Assembly: GCA_010645155.1 (NCBI GenBank) | Contig: CM021319.1 | Location: forward strand, 2,399,401-2,463,400 | Length of the DNA: 64,000 nt | Direction: 5' to 3' | DNA from: Tigriopus japonicus | Lineage: Eukaryota; Arthropoda; Copepoda; Harpacticoida; Harpacticidae | Shown here: piece by piece, positions 34,417 through 44,433 of the stretch | Layout of the letters: the number at the start of each line of letters is the position of its first letter | Position numbering within the stretch: position 1 is the first letter of the stretch | Notes under the pieces: model-generated | Databases searched by the model: none | What the model was told of the DNA's origin: nothing | The model's input: only the letters and a program-made list of their open reading frames with translations | Translations under genes and position numbers: made by a program

Positions 34417-35944
34417 TCAGACAAAAATGATTTCGAAACGCTTCTGCACCCTTTAGAGATTGTGGCAGGAATACAACGTAACAATGGCAGTTTTAAAATG
34501 AAATTTGACTAAAATACTGAGGTACCACAGATATGAGTTTTGTTCTACCATCAGTTAAATAGGCGTTTTATCTTCGGAGTACTGGCCCGTTGAAAATGTG
34601 GCACTGCATATATGACGACGACATGAAAATCAAATAGGCTCAAAGAGTCAATTGGCCACCAATACACATGTCATTAGTACAAATTGAGTGTATGTATTTA
34701 CTTACATGCTGAATAAATATTACAAATTTCGTTAGAATCAAGCTAACCGTGATAGGAAGGAAAGAGAAACCAGCAAAAACATAATTTCGTGAAAACAGCA
34801 TTTAATTAAAAAGCATTACCGAAACATGCCCAATGAAAAGTGGTCTATTTGCATCAATTATTCATGAAAAAGAACAGTTGTTTGGATTTTTTTGGAATGG
34901 CACATCATTTAGGAATAGTACATTCTTCAAATCATCTCAAAAACACAAAATGCACATTTTCACCCTGTATCAAAGTCAACCCTTTCCTTAAGAAGAAGTT
35001 CTCGATGAATCATCTACAGTTTGAAATCTGCAAAACACCCTCACGAATATCGGAGTCAAAGGTGTGCGTCATCTGAAATACATACTCCCAAGTATCAAAA
35101 GATGCCTCGCCTTGCATCAATCCTTTGCGCTTCAGATTCTTCTAAATTTCTGAACCTGTGCGCATTTAGCGTTTTGGGTGCAGGACTCCAAGAATATCAA
35201 AGTTCACCTTTTCGATGATTGTTACGATTTCAAGCAGATGCGACTAGTTTGCCCCGTTTGGGTGTGCCCCACTGACTGACGGCGGCTTCAAGGCGAAAAC
35301 GAAGATCTTGCATAACAACAAGATCAACTCTGAAGCTCCGGGCGCCTAAGGATTGCGTAATAAGAATCGTTGCCATTGGTCAGGCGTATTCGAGACAACG
35401 GAACACCCAAGCAATTACGGAAGGAGGAGGTTACTCGTACTAATGCACTAGTGAGTTGCATTACTTCCACCAATTTGAGGTTGAATTGCTATACGAAATG
35501 AAATGGTTCTTGAGGTTTGTGGGTTTATTGGTTCAGATAGGACAGGTAGAATGGCTTAAGAATGAATATTTAAATTATTTATGGAAATGAACATCAATAT
35601 AATGATGAAAGATTTGGTATGTCCTGAAATGCTTGATGGAATGTGGAATGAGACCATCCGAAGTTTCCTTCATCTTGAGGAAAGTATGTTTCGAATTGTC
35701 GAGAAAAAAAAGTCGATTTGAATTCAAGGTCGAAAATCCCAAGGGGCAAATTGTGGTCAATGCAGGAAAATTCACAGAAATATTGAATGTGAAGGAATGG
35801 TATGATAGTCGGTCAGTTCATCCCAAATTCTCATGTGTGTCCTAACTAAACCGTTCGATCGCACAGACACAGAGACAACCAGTTCTTTGGGAAGAAGTGG
35901 TTGGTTGGTTGGTTTGTTGCTTGATGGTTGGACTCTCGGCTTTG
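34417..35944. other. Spacer upstream of the cuticle-like gene
   Basis: Mostly AT-rich. A GC-richer patch at 35230-35410 holds a 48-codon minus-strand frame, 35376-35230 (MATILITQSLGARS...), with a favourable start context. There is no homology call. It could be a small gene, an exon or chance. Confidence 0.3.
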
Positions 35945-36037
35945 TGACGTCACAATATCCATATTGGTAGACTATTTAAGGGGGGTCCTTCCACACCCTC
36001 TGTACAGTTCACTCTGAGCAGTTATACCTATCACACA
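35945..36037 (+). promoter_or_regulatory. Core promoter of the cuticle-like gene
   Basis: A palindromic CRE-type TGACGTCA lies at 35945-35952 and a TATA-like TATTTAAG at 35973-35980. An initiator-like ACAGTTC sits near 36004-36010, about 32 bp after the TATA start. The leader then runs about 30 nt to the ATG at 36038. The spacing fits an arthropod TATA promoter for a strongly expressed gene. The positions are seen; their activity is inferred. Confidence 0.65.
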
Positions 36038-36859
36038 ATGAAGTCTTTCGTCGCCGTAAGTGTCTTTTGCATCGATTCTAGCGTGCTCATGATCACTTGA
36101 TCGAAAGTTCCCCAATTTGAACAACATAAGCACTATAATTTAATCCTTAATCCATCAAACATGCATTGAATGAAATTCTTCTGCCATTAGGTTCTCGCTT
36201 CCTTGGCTGTGGCCGCCGCTGCTCCCACTTATGTTCAGCAACCCTACGCCATCGAGGAGACCGTAGTAGCTGGCCCCCCCGTGGCTCAGACCTACGTGCA
36301 ACACGGCATCGTCGGCAAGCAGACTGTCCAAGTGGGCAGACAAGCTGTCCAAGTTGGACATCAGTACGGCGTGGCTGGACAACAAGTTCTTCCCCAACCT
36401 GCCTACCAATATGTGGCTGGTGAGCCCAAGTCTTACTCTCAGACCGTGCCCCTTGCCCCTCCTCAACTCCCCGTCGCCGTTCAACCCAACCCCTTCGACA
36501 TCCCTCCCCCTCCAACCAACCAAAAAGCCGCTCCCGCTGATACCGTTATCCAAACCGTGATCGATGCTCCCGTCCGCACCCACGCCCGTATCACCCCCCA
36601 ATACACTCAAGTTATTCCTGAGTTGAAGGTGAACAAGGTCCCCGTTGAGGTCCGCGTGGAGGTGCCCGTGGCCGTTCATCGTGACGTCGTGGTTGAGAAG
36701 CAAGTGGCCCGCCCCTATGCCGTGGAAGTGCCCCATGCCGTGCCTGTTGCCGCTCCCTATGAGGTCCGACCCGTGCACAACGTGGTCCACACTCCCGTTG
36801 TCCAAGAGCATACTTACTCCGTCCACCAACCCCAGGTCGCCGTGGCTCATGCCTACTAA
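36038..36859 (+). CDS. Secreted cuticle-like structural protein, Val/Pro-rich (2 exons)
   Basis: Exon 1 is 36038-36055 (MKSFVA, donor GCC|GTAAGT) and exon 2 is 36191-36859 (acceptor TTAG|GTT), giving 228 residues. The junction completes a signal peptide, MKSFVAVLASLAVAAAA, likely cut near APTYV. A small exon that splits the signal peptide after a few codons is the classic arthropod cuticle-gene design. The mature chain has TYVQ, VQVG and PVEVRVEVPVAV-type repeats, is rich in Val, Pro and Tyr, and has no cysteine. I see no Rebers-Riddiford chitin-binding consensus, so it may be an unclassified cuticle or secreted matrix protein. Codon use is strongly C-ending, unlike the other genes here, as in highly expressed genes. 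The large antisense open frame is a by-product of that bias. Confidence 0.85.
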
Positions 36860-36985
36860 ATGATCCTCCACCCACAAGAAAAAACGAATGTGATGAAATA
36901 ACTGTTCAGAGTGATTTGTGACGCCATTTAGAGACACTATAACAAGATCTTTACCTGTTTTTGTGTATTCTAGTTGACAATTTGC

Positions 36986-36991
36986 AATAAA
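36986..36991 (+). terminator. Poly(A) signal of the cuticle-like gene
   Basis: AATAAA in the context GCAATAAAGTTTTAAC, 127 bp after the stop codon. Confidence 0.75.
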
Positions 36992-37887
36992 GTTTTAACT
37001 TAAATGCCAATTTTCTCCGACTGCCTTTCTCATTTCAAGTTATATGACGGTAGCAAATCTCTCCCATGAGATCCACCAAAGATTCTGGAAGAAATTTTCC
37101 TGCGGATACGGAATAGTCAAAGCTGGATGTACACTACAGACTGGTAGATAAAAGAATAACTTTTGGTCTAATCAGAGATTAGACTATGTGCGTATGATTC
37201 TGCTTATTAGCATTGGTTTTTAACTCAAAGCGAAGTATTTATTCAATATAAATAGAGGTCTCTTTTTCTGAGAACATCCTGTAAAATGTAAAAAATTCAG
37301 TTACTGCAACACATGGGTGCCTCCGTTGATCATGTCATCTCGTCTACAAGAATGTCATATGTTACAAATAAAGCGAAGTATTTTGCAAAGCGAGTATGAC
37401 GGTTGACGTATCACTTCCATGACTAAATTGTGCTAATACCAATTAGAGAAAATAGTTTGGGATACTGAGGCAGAGTATAATTAAAATTTATTGACTAGTT
37501 GTGAAAGTATGATATACTAAGAATCCTCCCAAGGTCGTCGGCGTTTCGTTCTAGTCTCTGGAAGTATCCTGACCTTGGAAAAGTAAGTAAAATGCCTAGT
37601 CTTCTTTCGATAACGAAGACATGATGTTGTGAAAGCACCACACCCTTTTTGGTTATTTTCTTCACAATTAAAGTTTATTGTTCCACTTGCTACAATTTAC
37701 CATTAAAGACTAAGCGACTCTACAGTAATTTGATACAACCTTGCATGCTGTAATAATACATGTATGTGGATTGAAAATGCTCCAATCAGCTTGTTCTATT
37801 TATATTAAGTTACTTGTGGCTGCCTTAAAAGCTTACTTCCATGAAAGGGTTTTTCATTGAGTCACTCCTTCAAAAGATTGTCCAATC
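36992..37887. other. Spacer
   Basis: AT-rich sequence without a recognisable gene or defined repeat. Confidence 0.4.
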
Positions 37888-38355
37888 TAGAGCACTATAA
37901 TAACAGCGTACAGTCATAAAGTTCGTCATCTAGTGAATTTCATGTGGCAACAGCTTGCAGTTCCCATGAAACATATATTTCTGAAGATTGCAATGGTCAT
38001 TCATCAGTGTTGGACAAACTAAAGTAACTAAAATGTTGATGGGAGATCTCCAAATAGTACTTTGTGTTTTTCTGATGAATTCTGGCATAGATCATGCCTG
38101 AATTGCCTTTTCAGTAGTCAGATTTGCATGCCAATTTGAAAGGGATTTTACCAATAATTTCAACCTAAAGCCACCACAAGTCCATTAACAATACTCAGTC
38201 AACATTTAAGGCACTTCAAATTGTCCAAAACTGATGGCCGACAGTTGCAATCTTCAAAAATATGTGTATTATGGGATTTGCGAGCTGTTGCCACATGAAA
38301 TCTACATGGCTGCATGGCGCACTTTATGACCGTACTCTGTTATTATAGTGCTATA
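37888..38355. repeat. Foldback MITE
   Basis: The ends TAGAGCACTATAATAACAG and, inverted, TATAGCACTATAATAACAG are followed by inverted blocks GTCATAAAGT, TTTCATGTGGCAACAGCT and TGAAGATTGCAA. The arms are about 150 bp with a loop of about 150 bp. A lone related end (TAGAGCGCTATAATAAAAG) occurs at 47865. No target duplication is clear. Confidence 0.75.
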
Positions 38356-38482
38356 ATAGAGCTCTCCATTTTATTAAAGTTTACAGAATTTTACAAAAAG
38401 ATAAGATTAAATCCCGAGACAATGATCATGTCCAAAAATAGCTTTTAACGATTGGTTAGCTAAATATTATAGTTCTCAAGTT

Positions 38483-38766
38483 GCCTCAAGGCATGGCGTA
38501 GTGCGTACTGCGTCGGTTCGTCGTGCGGAAGGTTGGGGTTCGATCCCGGGCTTGCCGAGTCCTAGTGGCCTGCGGTATTAAGTTACATGCAGTAGTCACG
38601 GCCCTTGACGGCTTAAATGGGCGAACCTGGGGTCATTCCCGAGGGTGAGATAAAAATTAATGCTTGTTAAGTGGAGCGGTAATATCCCCACAGTGCGGAC
38701 AGCCTCTATCAGATCGCAGGTGCGACAGCTGTGTTCTGACTCCAGAAAAAACAAACAAACAAACAA
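38483..38766 (+). mobile_element. tRNA-derived SINE, near full length
   Basis: The head GGCATGGCGTAGTGCGTAC (A-box-like) and GGGGTTCGATCCCGGG (B box) is followed by a body with GACGGCTTAAATGGGCGAAC and GTGCGGACAGCCTCTATC, and a tail of AAACAAACAAAC repeats. The copy at 45410-45670 shares the body. It abuts, and probably disrupted, a hAT MITE fragment at 38767-39010. Confidence 0.85.
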
Positions 38767-39010
38767 TAGCAAAATTGGCCACTAAATTTGGAAAATGAGT
38801 ATTATATTTCACCAACAATAAAGTGGGATGCAAGTGTATGAATATTTAGAAAAGACAATGTTTGCACTAATTTGCTCAAAATCGACAAATTTTGTATATG
38901 TTTGCCCAAAAATGGCAAATAAAATGAAAAATGGCAAATGAACTTTAAAAGCTAGCAAATAGCAAATAAACATGTTTTTGGGCATATAATCTTATTTGCC
39001 TGAACTCTGC
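38767..39010 (-). mobile_element. Partial copy of the 62767-63244 hAT MITE family
   Basis: In reverse complement this matches the MITE at 62767-63244 (shared AAAATGAGTATTATATTTCACC, split here as AAAATGAGTA and TTATATTTCACC, then GGCAAATAAAATG). Its last bases resume after the foldback-type insertion at 40656-40672 (GAACTCTGCACCCC), so the MITE existed before that element inserted. Confidence 0.75.
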
Positions 39011-40655
39011 GATTGTAGGTAAAAAGGTCACACGCAAAACGGTCACAGGTAAATAGGTCACAGTAAAAAGGTCACGGGGTAAATAGGTCACAGTAAAAAG
39101 GCCACAAGGTAAAACGGTCACGGTAAAAAGGTCACAAGGTAAATAGGTCACAGTAAAAAGGTCACAAGGTAAATAGGTCACAGTAAAAAGGTCACAAGGT
39201 AAATAGGTCACAGTAAAAAGGTCACAAGGTAAATAGGTCACAGTAAAAAGGTCACAAGGTAAAAAGGTCACACGAGAAAAGTTCTTGCAATCATTACAAA
39301 CACATAATGTTGTTGGGCTAAACATTGTGCTTTAAATGAGATTGAGACAATTTATCAATCATGGGCTTTACTGGACGTTAAGGAAACGTCAGTATGACAC
39401 TGAACAGCAACAAATAATTCAGCAAATCAAATAACAAGGAGTGTCTCTAACAAAAATATAGGTTATAGGTTATTTGAAGTTATTACTGTTCAAAAGTTAC
39501 TGTTCAAAAGTCAAAACATCTTTAATTTATTGCTTGAATTAATGACAAGTCCTTTTCTTGCAAAATCACGAGGCTTGCTTGCTTGGCAGCCCAAATGGCG
39601 GCATTGTTCACCCTTTCTTTGGATTATAATAATCAAGTACCTTTGGGATATTTCAAACAACTTACACTTTAAAAAAAATTCATGACAGATCCTTTAACTA
39701 ATAAAGTTCTGTTAAGTAATAAATAATTGAAAAAGTATGTTTCAATTATTCACCTCATACCTCAATACTCTTTCATACACATTGTGTTTCTGAGTGGCTC
39801 TTATAAAAATAAAAAAGTAAGTGTTTTGCATTGCCTTTATATCTCAAAACTGGCCTCAAAAGATTCTGGAATGAAAGAAATACTTCTCCACCTAAAAAAA
39901 ACACATTGCTGACACAAGGGCAAGGTATTCCATGTCATAACTAGATACAATATAACTTTTTTAGTTTGTTGTATTTATAATTCATTAAATTTTCAATAAG
40001 AATCGGTACAATTTCCTTCCAACTTATAAGGACCCTTTCAAGTACAAGATTTGTCAAAAAAAAATTTTCGTCAAAACACGAGAAGATTTAAGAAATTAAA
40101 ACTGTACTGGCATCTGTACATAGATTGTATGGCATACAGTCTATGTGCTCAACAACAAATTATGAATATCATTTCAATTTGAAGCTTTATTGTGCCTTTA
40201 TGAATATCATTTCAATTTGAAGCTTTATTGCGCCTTTATGAATATCATTTCAATTTGAAGCTTTATTGTGCCTTTATGAATATCATTTCAATTTGAAGCT
40301 TTATTGTGCCTTTATGAATATCATTTCAATTTGAAGCTTTATTGTGCCTTTATGAATATCATTTCAATTTGAAGCTTTATTGTGCCTTTTTCTGCTTTTG
40401 AATTCCTTACCTTGTGACTTCTTTTATTGTGACCTATTTACTGTGACCTTTTTACCGTGCCCTTTTTACCGTGTGACCTTTTTACTGTGACCTATTTACC
40501 TTGTGATCTTTTTACCGTGACATATTTACCTTGTGACCTTTTTACCGTGACCTTTTTACCTTGTGACCTTTTTACCGTGACCGTTTTACGGTGACCTTTT
40601 TACTGTGACCTATTTACCGTGACTTATTTACCTTGTGACCTATTTACCGCGCGCC
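39011..40655. mobile_element. Foldback-type element with tandem-repeat inverted ends and 9-bp target duplication
   Basis: The left end (39017-39277) is a tandem array of a 30-bp unit, GGTCACAGTAAAAAGGTCAC plus AAGGTAAATA. The right end (about 40418-40650) is a more degenerate array of its reverse complement. Exact GAACTCTGC flanks both sides (39002-39010 and 40656-40664). The surrounding sequence reads continuously as the end of a hAT MITE if the element is removed. The interior (about 1.1 kb) includes a 38-bp satellite and no visible transposase. Inverted ends made of subrepeats plus a 9-bp duplication resemble Drosophila FB/foldback elements. The right end lies 178 bp before the VPS45 start. 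Confidence 0.75.
40161..40389. repeat. 38-bp tandem repeat, six copies
   Basis: The unit, TATGAATATCATTTCAATTT followed by GAAGCTTTATTGTGCCTT, repeats six times (starts at 40161, 40199, 40237, 40275, 40313 and 40351) with almost no divergence. The array lies inside the foldback-type element, just before its right-hand array. Confidence 0.95.
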
Positions 40656-40832
40656 GAACTCTGCACCCCCTCAATTCATAAATCATAACACCCTTGTTTG
40701 GTCACCTTTGCTTTCCCCTTTTCAATCAAAACAAACCTTGCAGACCCAACTAACTCCCCCGCCGTGTTTGTCCAAGCGGTCCTCAACCAGCTATTTCACA
40801 AGGTCAGAGACACTCACACTCTCGCCATCATC

Positions 40833-42542
40833 ATGGATTTGACCTTGTTCGTGGAGCGTCTGCTCATCGAGGTCAACCCCGAAGGCCAAGGCCAACAAAT
40901 CAAGAGTCTTCTCATGGACGAGCATCTGCTCAAAGTGGTGAGCACCACTTGTCTCCAAAGCGCCCTCCTCAAGCACGGATACCTGCTCTTTGAGACGCTG
41001 GGAGGTCCAAGTGGCGCCCACGCCCCTCTCGGATTCGTCACATGCGTGTGCCTCCTCCAGCCCAATCCCGAGAACATCCGACTTTTGGCCCAGGAGCTCC
41101 AGAAACCCCGATTCGGCCACTATCGAGTCGTGTTCTCGGCCTCTCCGGACACGCTCACCTTGAGGGAATTGGCCGATATGGACACCCATTGTCTGGTCCA
41201 AAGCGTCGAAGAAGTCCCATTGCAATTCCTGCCCTTGGAGCCCAATGTGTTCACTCGTTTGAATTGGCTCTCTTCGGAAGGATGGGCGGGTTCTGAGCCC
41301 CTGACCAAAGCCACGCAATGTCTGGGATCGGTACTGAAGAGCTTGAATTGGAATCGACCGGCCATTGTCCATTTGAAAAGCTCGGAAGCGGCTCAACGCG
41401 TGAGTCAAGCCTTGTCGAGAGCTCTGCCGGCTGAAAATCCCATGGGAGGGGCTGTGAATGGCCAAAGGGATGAAGGCGTGGTTTTGATATTGGACCGAAA
41501 TGCGGATCTGGTCACGCCTTTGCTGTCGAGGTGGACATATCAGGCCATGATTCACGAACTTTTGGGCATTCAGCGGAATATTGTCAAGTTGGAAGATGCG
41601 TCTGGGTCCGGCAAACCACCCGAACAAATCATATTGTCGTCGAAATATGACGATTTTTACCTGAATAACATGTTCAAGAACTTTGGTGAAATCGGCGAGG
41701 TGGTGAAGAAATTGGTGAAAGAGTTCCAAGAGAAAGTGAGTGGACACAAGAACATTGAGAGCATTGGCGACATCAAAGACTTCATCGTGAGCTACCCTCA
41801 GTTTAAAAAGATCTCTGGAACCGTGTCCAAACACGTCAATATCATTAGTGAGCTTTCCCGATTAGTCTCGGTCCGAAACTTGCTGAATCTTTCCGAAATC
41901 GAGCAAACCTTGTCATGTCATGGTCAGAGTGAGCAATTGGAGAAAGATCTCCAAGCTGCCCTGAGCAACCCGCAGACCGATCCTGCTGATCGTCAACGAT
42001 TATTCCTATTGAGCTACTTGAAAAGCGGATGCCGAACGGCCACGAACTCGGCCGCCACTTTCAGGAAGCTTATGCTAGGTATAAAAGTATTTTAGAACTA
42101 TCATACAATGAAAAAATATGTTGAAACTTTCTTCCTAATTTGGATACAAATCATTGCAGAGTCAGATATTTCGGAGAGTGCCCGAGGCTTGAAGGCTTGC
42201 TACGGCCGAACAACCAAGCATTTGGGATTCCGTCAGAGTGATGCGGGTAGTACGAAAGTCAAAATGGATGATAATTTGTACACTCAACACAAGCCCGCAC
42301 TTTTCTGGTTGACGGAGAGCGTTTTGCAAGGACGCTTATCTGATGAATTGGCCGGAGATGTGCGTGGGATGAGACCAACCAAAAAGATTCTAGTTTACAT
42401 GATGGGAGGAATCACGTACGAGGAGACTCTGAAGATCTATCAACTGAACGCTACCTACAAATCCAACGTGGTGGTCGGTGGATGCACTCTTTGGCGATCC
42501 GAAGAATTTTGTCAGTATTTGAGATCAACCTCGACGCATTAG
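40833..42542 (+). CDS. VPS45: Vacuolar protein sorting-associated protein 45 (Sec1/Munc18 family)
   Basis: Exons 40833-42078 and 42160-42542 join in phase 1 (CTAG|GTATAA ... GCAG|AGTCAG), giving 542 residues against about 570 in human. I start at the MDLTLFVERL methionine because it aligns with the usual N terminus; the frame stays open upstream, but that part has no family resemblance. Hallmarks are VLILDRNADLVTPLLSRWTY, YQAMIHELLGIQ, FKNFGEIG, VSKHVNIISELSRLV, then ARGLKACY, YTQHKPALFW and FVYMMGG-like IITYEET. VPS45 binds the syntaxin-16/Tlg2 SNARE and promotes vesicle fusion in the endosome-to-Golgi route. The stop lies 214 bp from the stop of the convergent receptor gene. The gene is complete; a foldback-type element ends 178 bp upstream of the start. 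Confidence 0.93.
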
Positions 42543-42648
42543 GCAATTACTTTTAATTAAGTGAGACGATCCTGGTCAGCTATGAAGCACTTTATTTCGA
42601 GGGTTGAACGTGTGGTAGAAACATTTATTTGATGGCGATTACTATATA

Positions 42649-42654
42649 TTTATT
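42649..42654 (-). terminator. Candidate poly(A) signal of the receptor gene
   Basis: AATAAA on the minus strand, about 105 bp after the receptor stop. Further AATAAA motifs lie at 42624-42629 and 42589-42594, so alternative 3' ends are possible within the short gap to VPS45. Confidence 0.5.
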
Positions 42655-42756
42655 CTTTATACGGTTAAATGGATCTCTGAATGAATGAATTTGCAATATA
42701 TTAACATGGGTTAAGCTGGTATGCAATATGCAGCAGAGCCAGAAGCACGACTACGC

Positions 42757-44433
42757 CTATAATTTGGTTTTGATTTCTGGTTGCTTCGATTGTACCTCTT
42801 GATTCAAGAAACCTAGCGACTTTTTCACCCGTAATGCGGTCGATCTGGAAGATGGATTTTCGTACCAACACTCCCTCATCACCCGAAGCCAACTATGAAA
42901 CACGGAGTCTTGCTGCCAAAAGCTGGGACAATCCGGACGAATGCCCTGCACTCCAACCACCTTCCGCATGTCTTCGAAGCCCGGATCGGAGCCCACGACA
43001 CTCTGATAGGGTAACTGATAGTCCGGGCACTGTCGATTCTCGGCCAAAGGCGTGGAACGCGTGGCAATCTCCCAAATCACCAAACCCAAGGCGTAAATGT
43101 CCGCCCGTTTGAACTCTTCAAAGTACTGCACATTCAACGTGTCGTTAAGCACTTCGGGTGCGAGGTAGCGTTTCGTGCCCACTTTACTGGTTTCGGGCAG
43201 ATCGAGGACATTGGAGGTAGCGTCATATCGCACGGCAAGACCCAAATCGCCGACGGCGCAAATACCGTTTTGCCTGATGAGAACGTTCTTGCTCTTGAGA
43301 TCACGATGCGCGATCGCGGGTTTCCCGTGGGTACCCACGATATCCATGTGGAGATGAGCCAATCCGGTGGCGATGTTCAAGCACATCTCCAAACCCCGTT
43401 GGCAGGTCACCACATGTCGCCTGAGGAAATCGTACAACGAACCCAACTCCATATACTCGGTGATGAGCCAGAGCTGAGTCCACGTGCCGTTGTCTTTATT
43501 GTCCGCAGCGATAAACCCGAGCACGTTCTCATGTCGCAACATGACCGTCTGATAGATTTCGACCTCCCGAAACCAGGACTGCTCGTCGAATGAGGTAAAG
43601 ATCTTGACCGCCACCGGCTCACCGCGCCAATGGCCGCGCCAAACCTCGCCAAACCGACCCTGACCAATGATGTTGATCAACGTCACTTGACGAGCCACAC
43701 TTCGCTGAACCAGAAGCGGCAGACCCGAGCCCGATCCCGTCGATATCTGCCACATATCATCCAATTCGCCACTCCCACTCCCCGTGGCCGCATACGGCAT
43801 GGGGGCCAAATCGGACGAGCGAGTTTCGCACGAGGCCACTTCGTGATAATGCGTGACATCTAAATGGGCCGCGGCTTGGGCGGCTCGCCAGCCGCATTTG
43901 GGCCAACATCGGGCCCGCGCACAACCCACCAAGACCACCACTAACAACACCAAGGTCAATGAAAGCAAGACCAACGTGATGATGAGCTGCTCATAACTCA
44001 TGGCGGGTGAGGCGAACGAAGGCTCCCAAAGGGTGTGCTCAGCTTCGTCCTGAACGGGCGCCGGACTCAAGGTCAGATTTAAGACCCGATTACACATGGG
44101 AGTGCGGCAACAGGCGTGTTTGTAGGTGTGGGCCTGCCTTTGGTTGTAATCGCACACGATAGGCCGCTGACTGGGCACCAAAATGTGCTTGTCGATACAA
44201 CGGGTGGATCGATCGACGGTGCCGTTCTTGAGCAACATGACCGACACGAAACACACCCCATCCGTTTGGCACGTGGGCGTGGCGCAATATCGGTCGCAAT
44301 CGCATTCTAAAAGCGTCTGAGATGAGGCTAATTGGGTCCAGAACACCATCAGGATGCAGAGAGCCAGACCCGCTGGTAAGTGGGCCGCAAAATGGACACC
44401 CTCCCGGGAATGGGCGGGCCAGAATTTCGTCAT
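42757..44433 (-). CDS. babo: TGF-beta/activin type I receptor (baboon/ALK4-5-7 type), single exon
   Basis: An uninterrupted frame of 558 residues. In order: hydrophobic signal (about 20-38), a cysteine-rich ligand domain with CDCDRYC and the cysteine box CCRTPMCN, one membrane segment (about 147-172), a GS segment STGSGSGLPLLVQRSVARQ, then a Ser/Thr kinase domain with GQGRFGEVW, VAVKIF, HRDLKSKN, DLGLAV and LAPEVL. The L45 loop ADNKDNGTWTQLW is the activin/TGF-beta version that selects Smad2/3 rather than the BMP Smads. All catalytic residues are present. The receptor would be phosphorylated at the GS segment by a type II receptor and signal from the plasma membrane. Other animal orthologues have several exons, so the absence of introns is unusual. 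Confidence 0.94.
   Translation of the reverse strand: MTKFWPAHSREGVHFAAHLPAGLALCILMVFWTQLASSQTLLECDCDRYCATPTCQTDGVCFVSVMLLKNGTVDRSTRCIDKHILVPSQRPIVCDYNQRQAHTYKHACCRTPMCNRVLNLTLSPAPVQDEAEHTLWEPSFASPAMSYEQLIITLVLLSLTLVLLVVVLVGCARARCWPKCGWRAAQAAAHLDVTHYHEVASCETRSSDLAPMPYAATGSGSGELDDMWQISTGSGSGLPLLVQRSVARQVTLINIIGQGRFGEVWRGHWRGEPVAVKIFTSFDEQSWFREVEIYQTVMLRHENVLGFIAADNKDNGTWTQLWLITEYMELGSLYDFLRRHVVTCQRGLEMCLNIATGLAHLHMDIVGTHGKPAIAHRDLKSKNVLIRQNGICAVGDLGLAVRYDATSNVLDLPETSKVGTKRYLAPEVLNDTLNVQYFEEFKRADIYALGLVIWEIATRSTPLAENRQCPDYQLPYQSVVGSDPGFEDMRKVVGVQGIRPDCPSFWQQDSVFHSWLRVMRECWYENPSSRSTALRVKKSLGFLNQEVQSKQPEIKTKL

Noticed and set aside
36155..36937. 260-codon open frame antisense to the cuticle-like gene
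   Set aside because: It exists because the sense gene has strongly C-ending codons. It has no independent start or domain and is the shadow of a clear spliced gene.
38483..38560. A functional tRNA gene
   Set aside because: A and B boxes are present but no full cloverleaf can be drawn, and the segment continues into a repeated SINE body.
39017..39277. CRISPR-like array
   Set aside because: The 30-bp unit repeats head to tail without unique spacers, in a eukaryotic genome, so it is a tandem repeat.
40791..41834. 347-codon open frame antisense to VPS45
   Set aside because: The sense strand is an unambiguous VPS45 with correct splice sites. The antisense product has no recognisable features.
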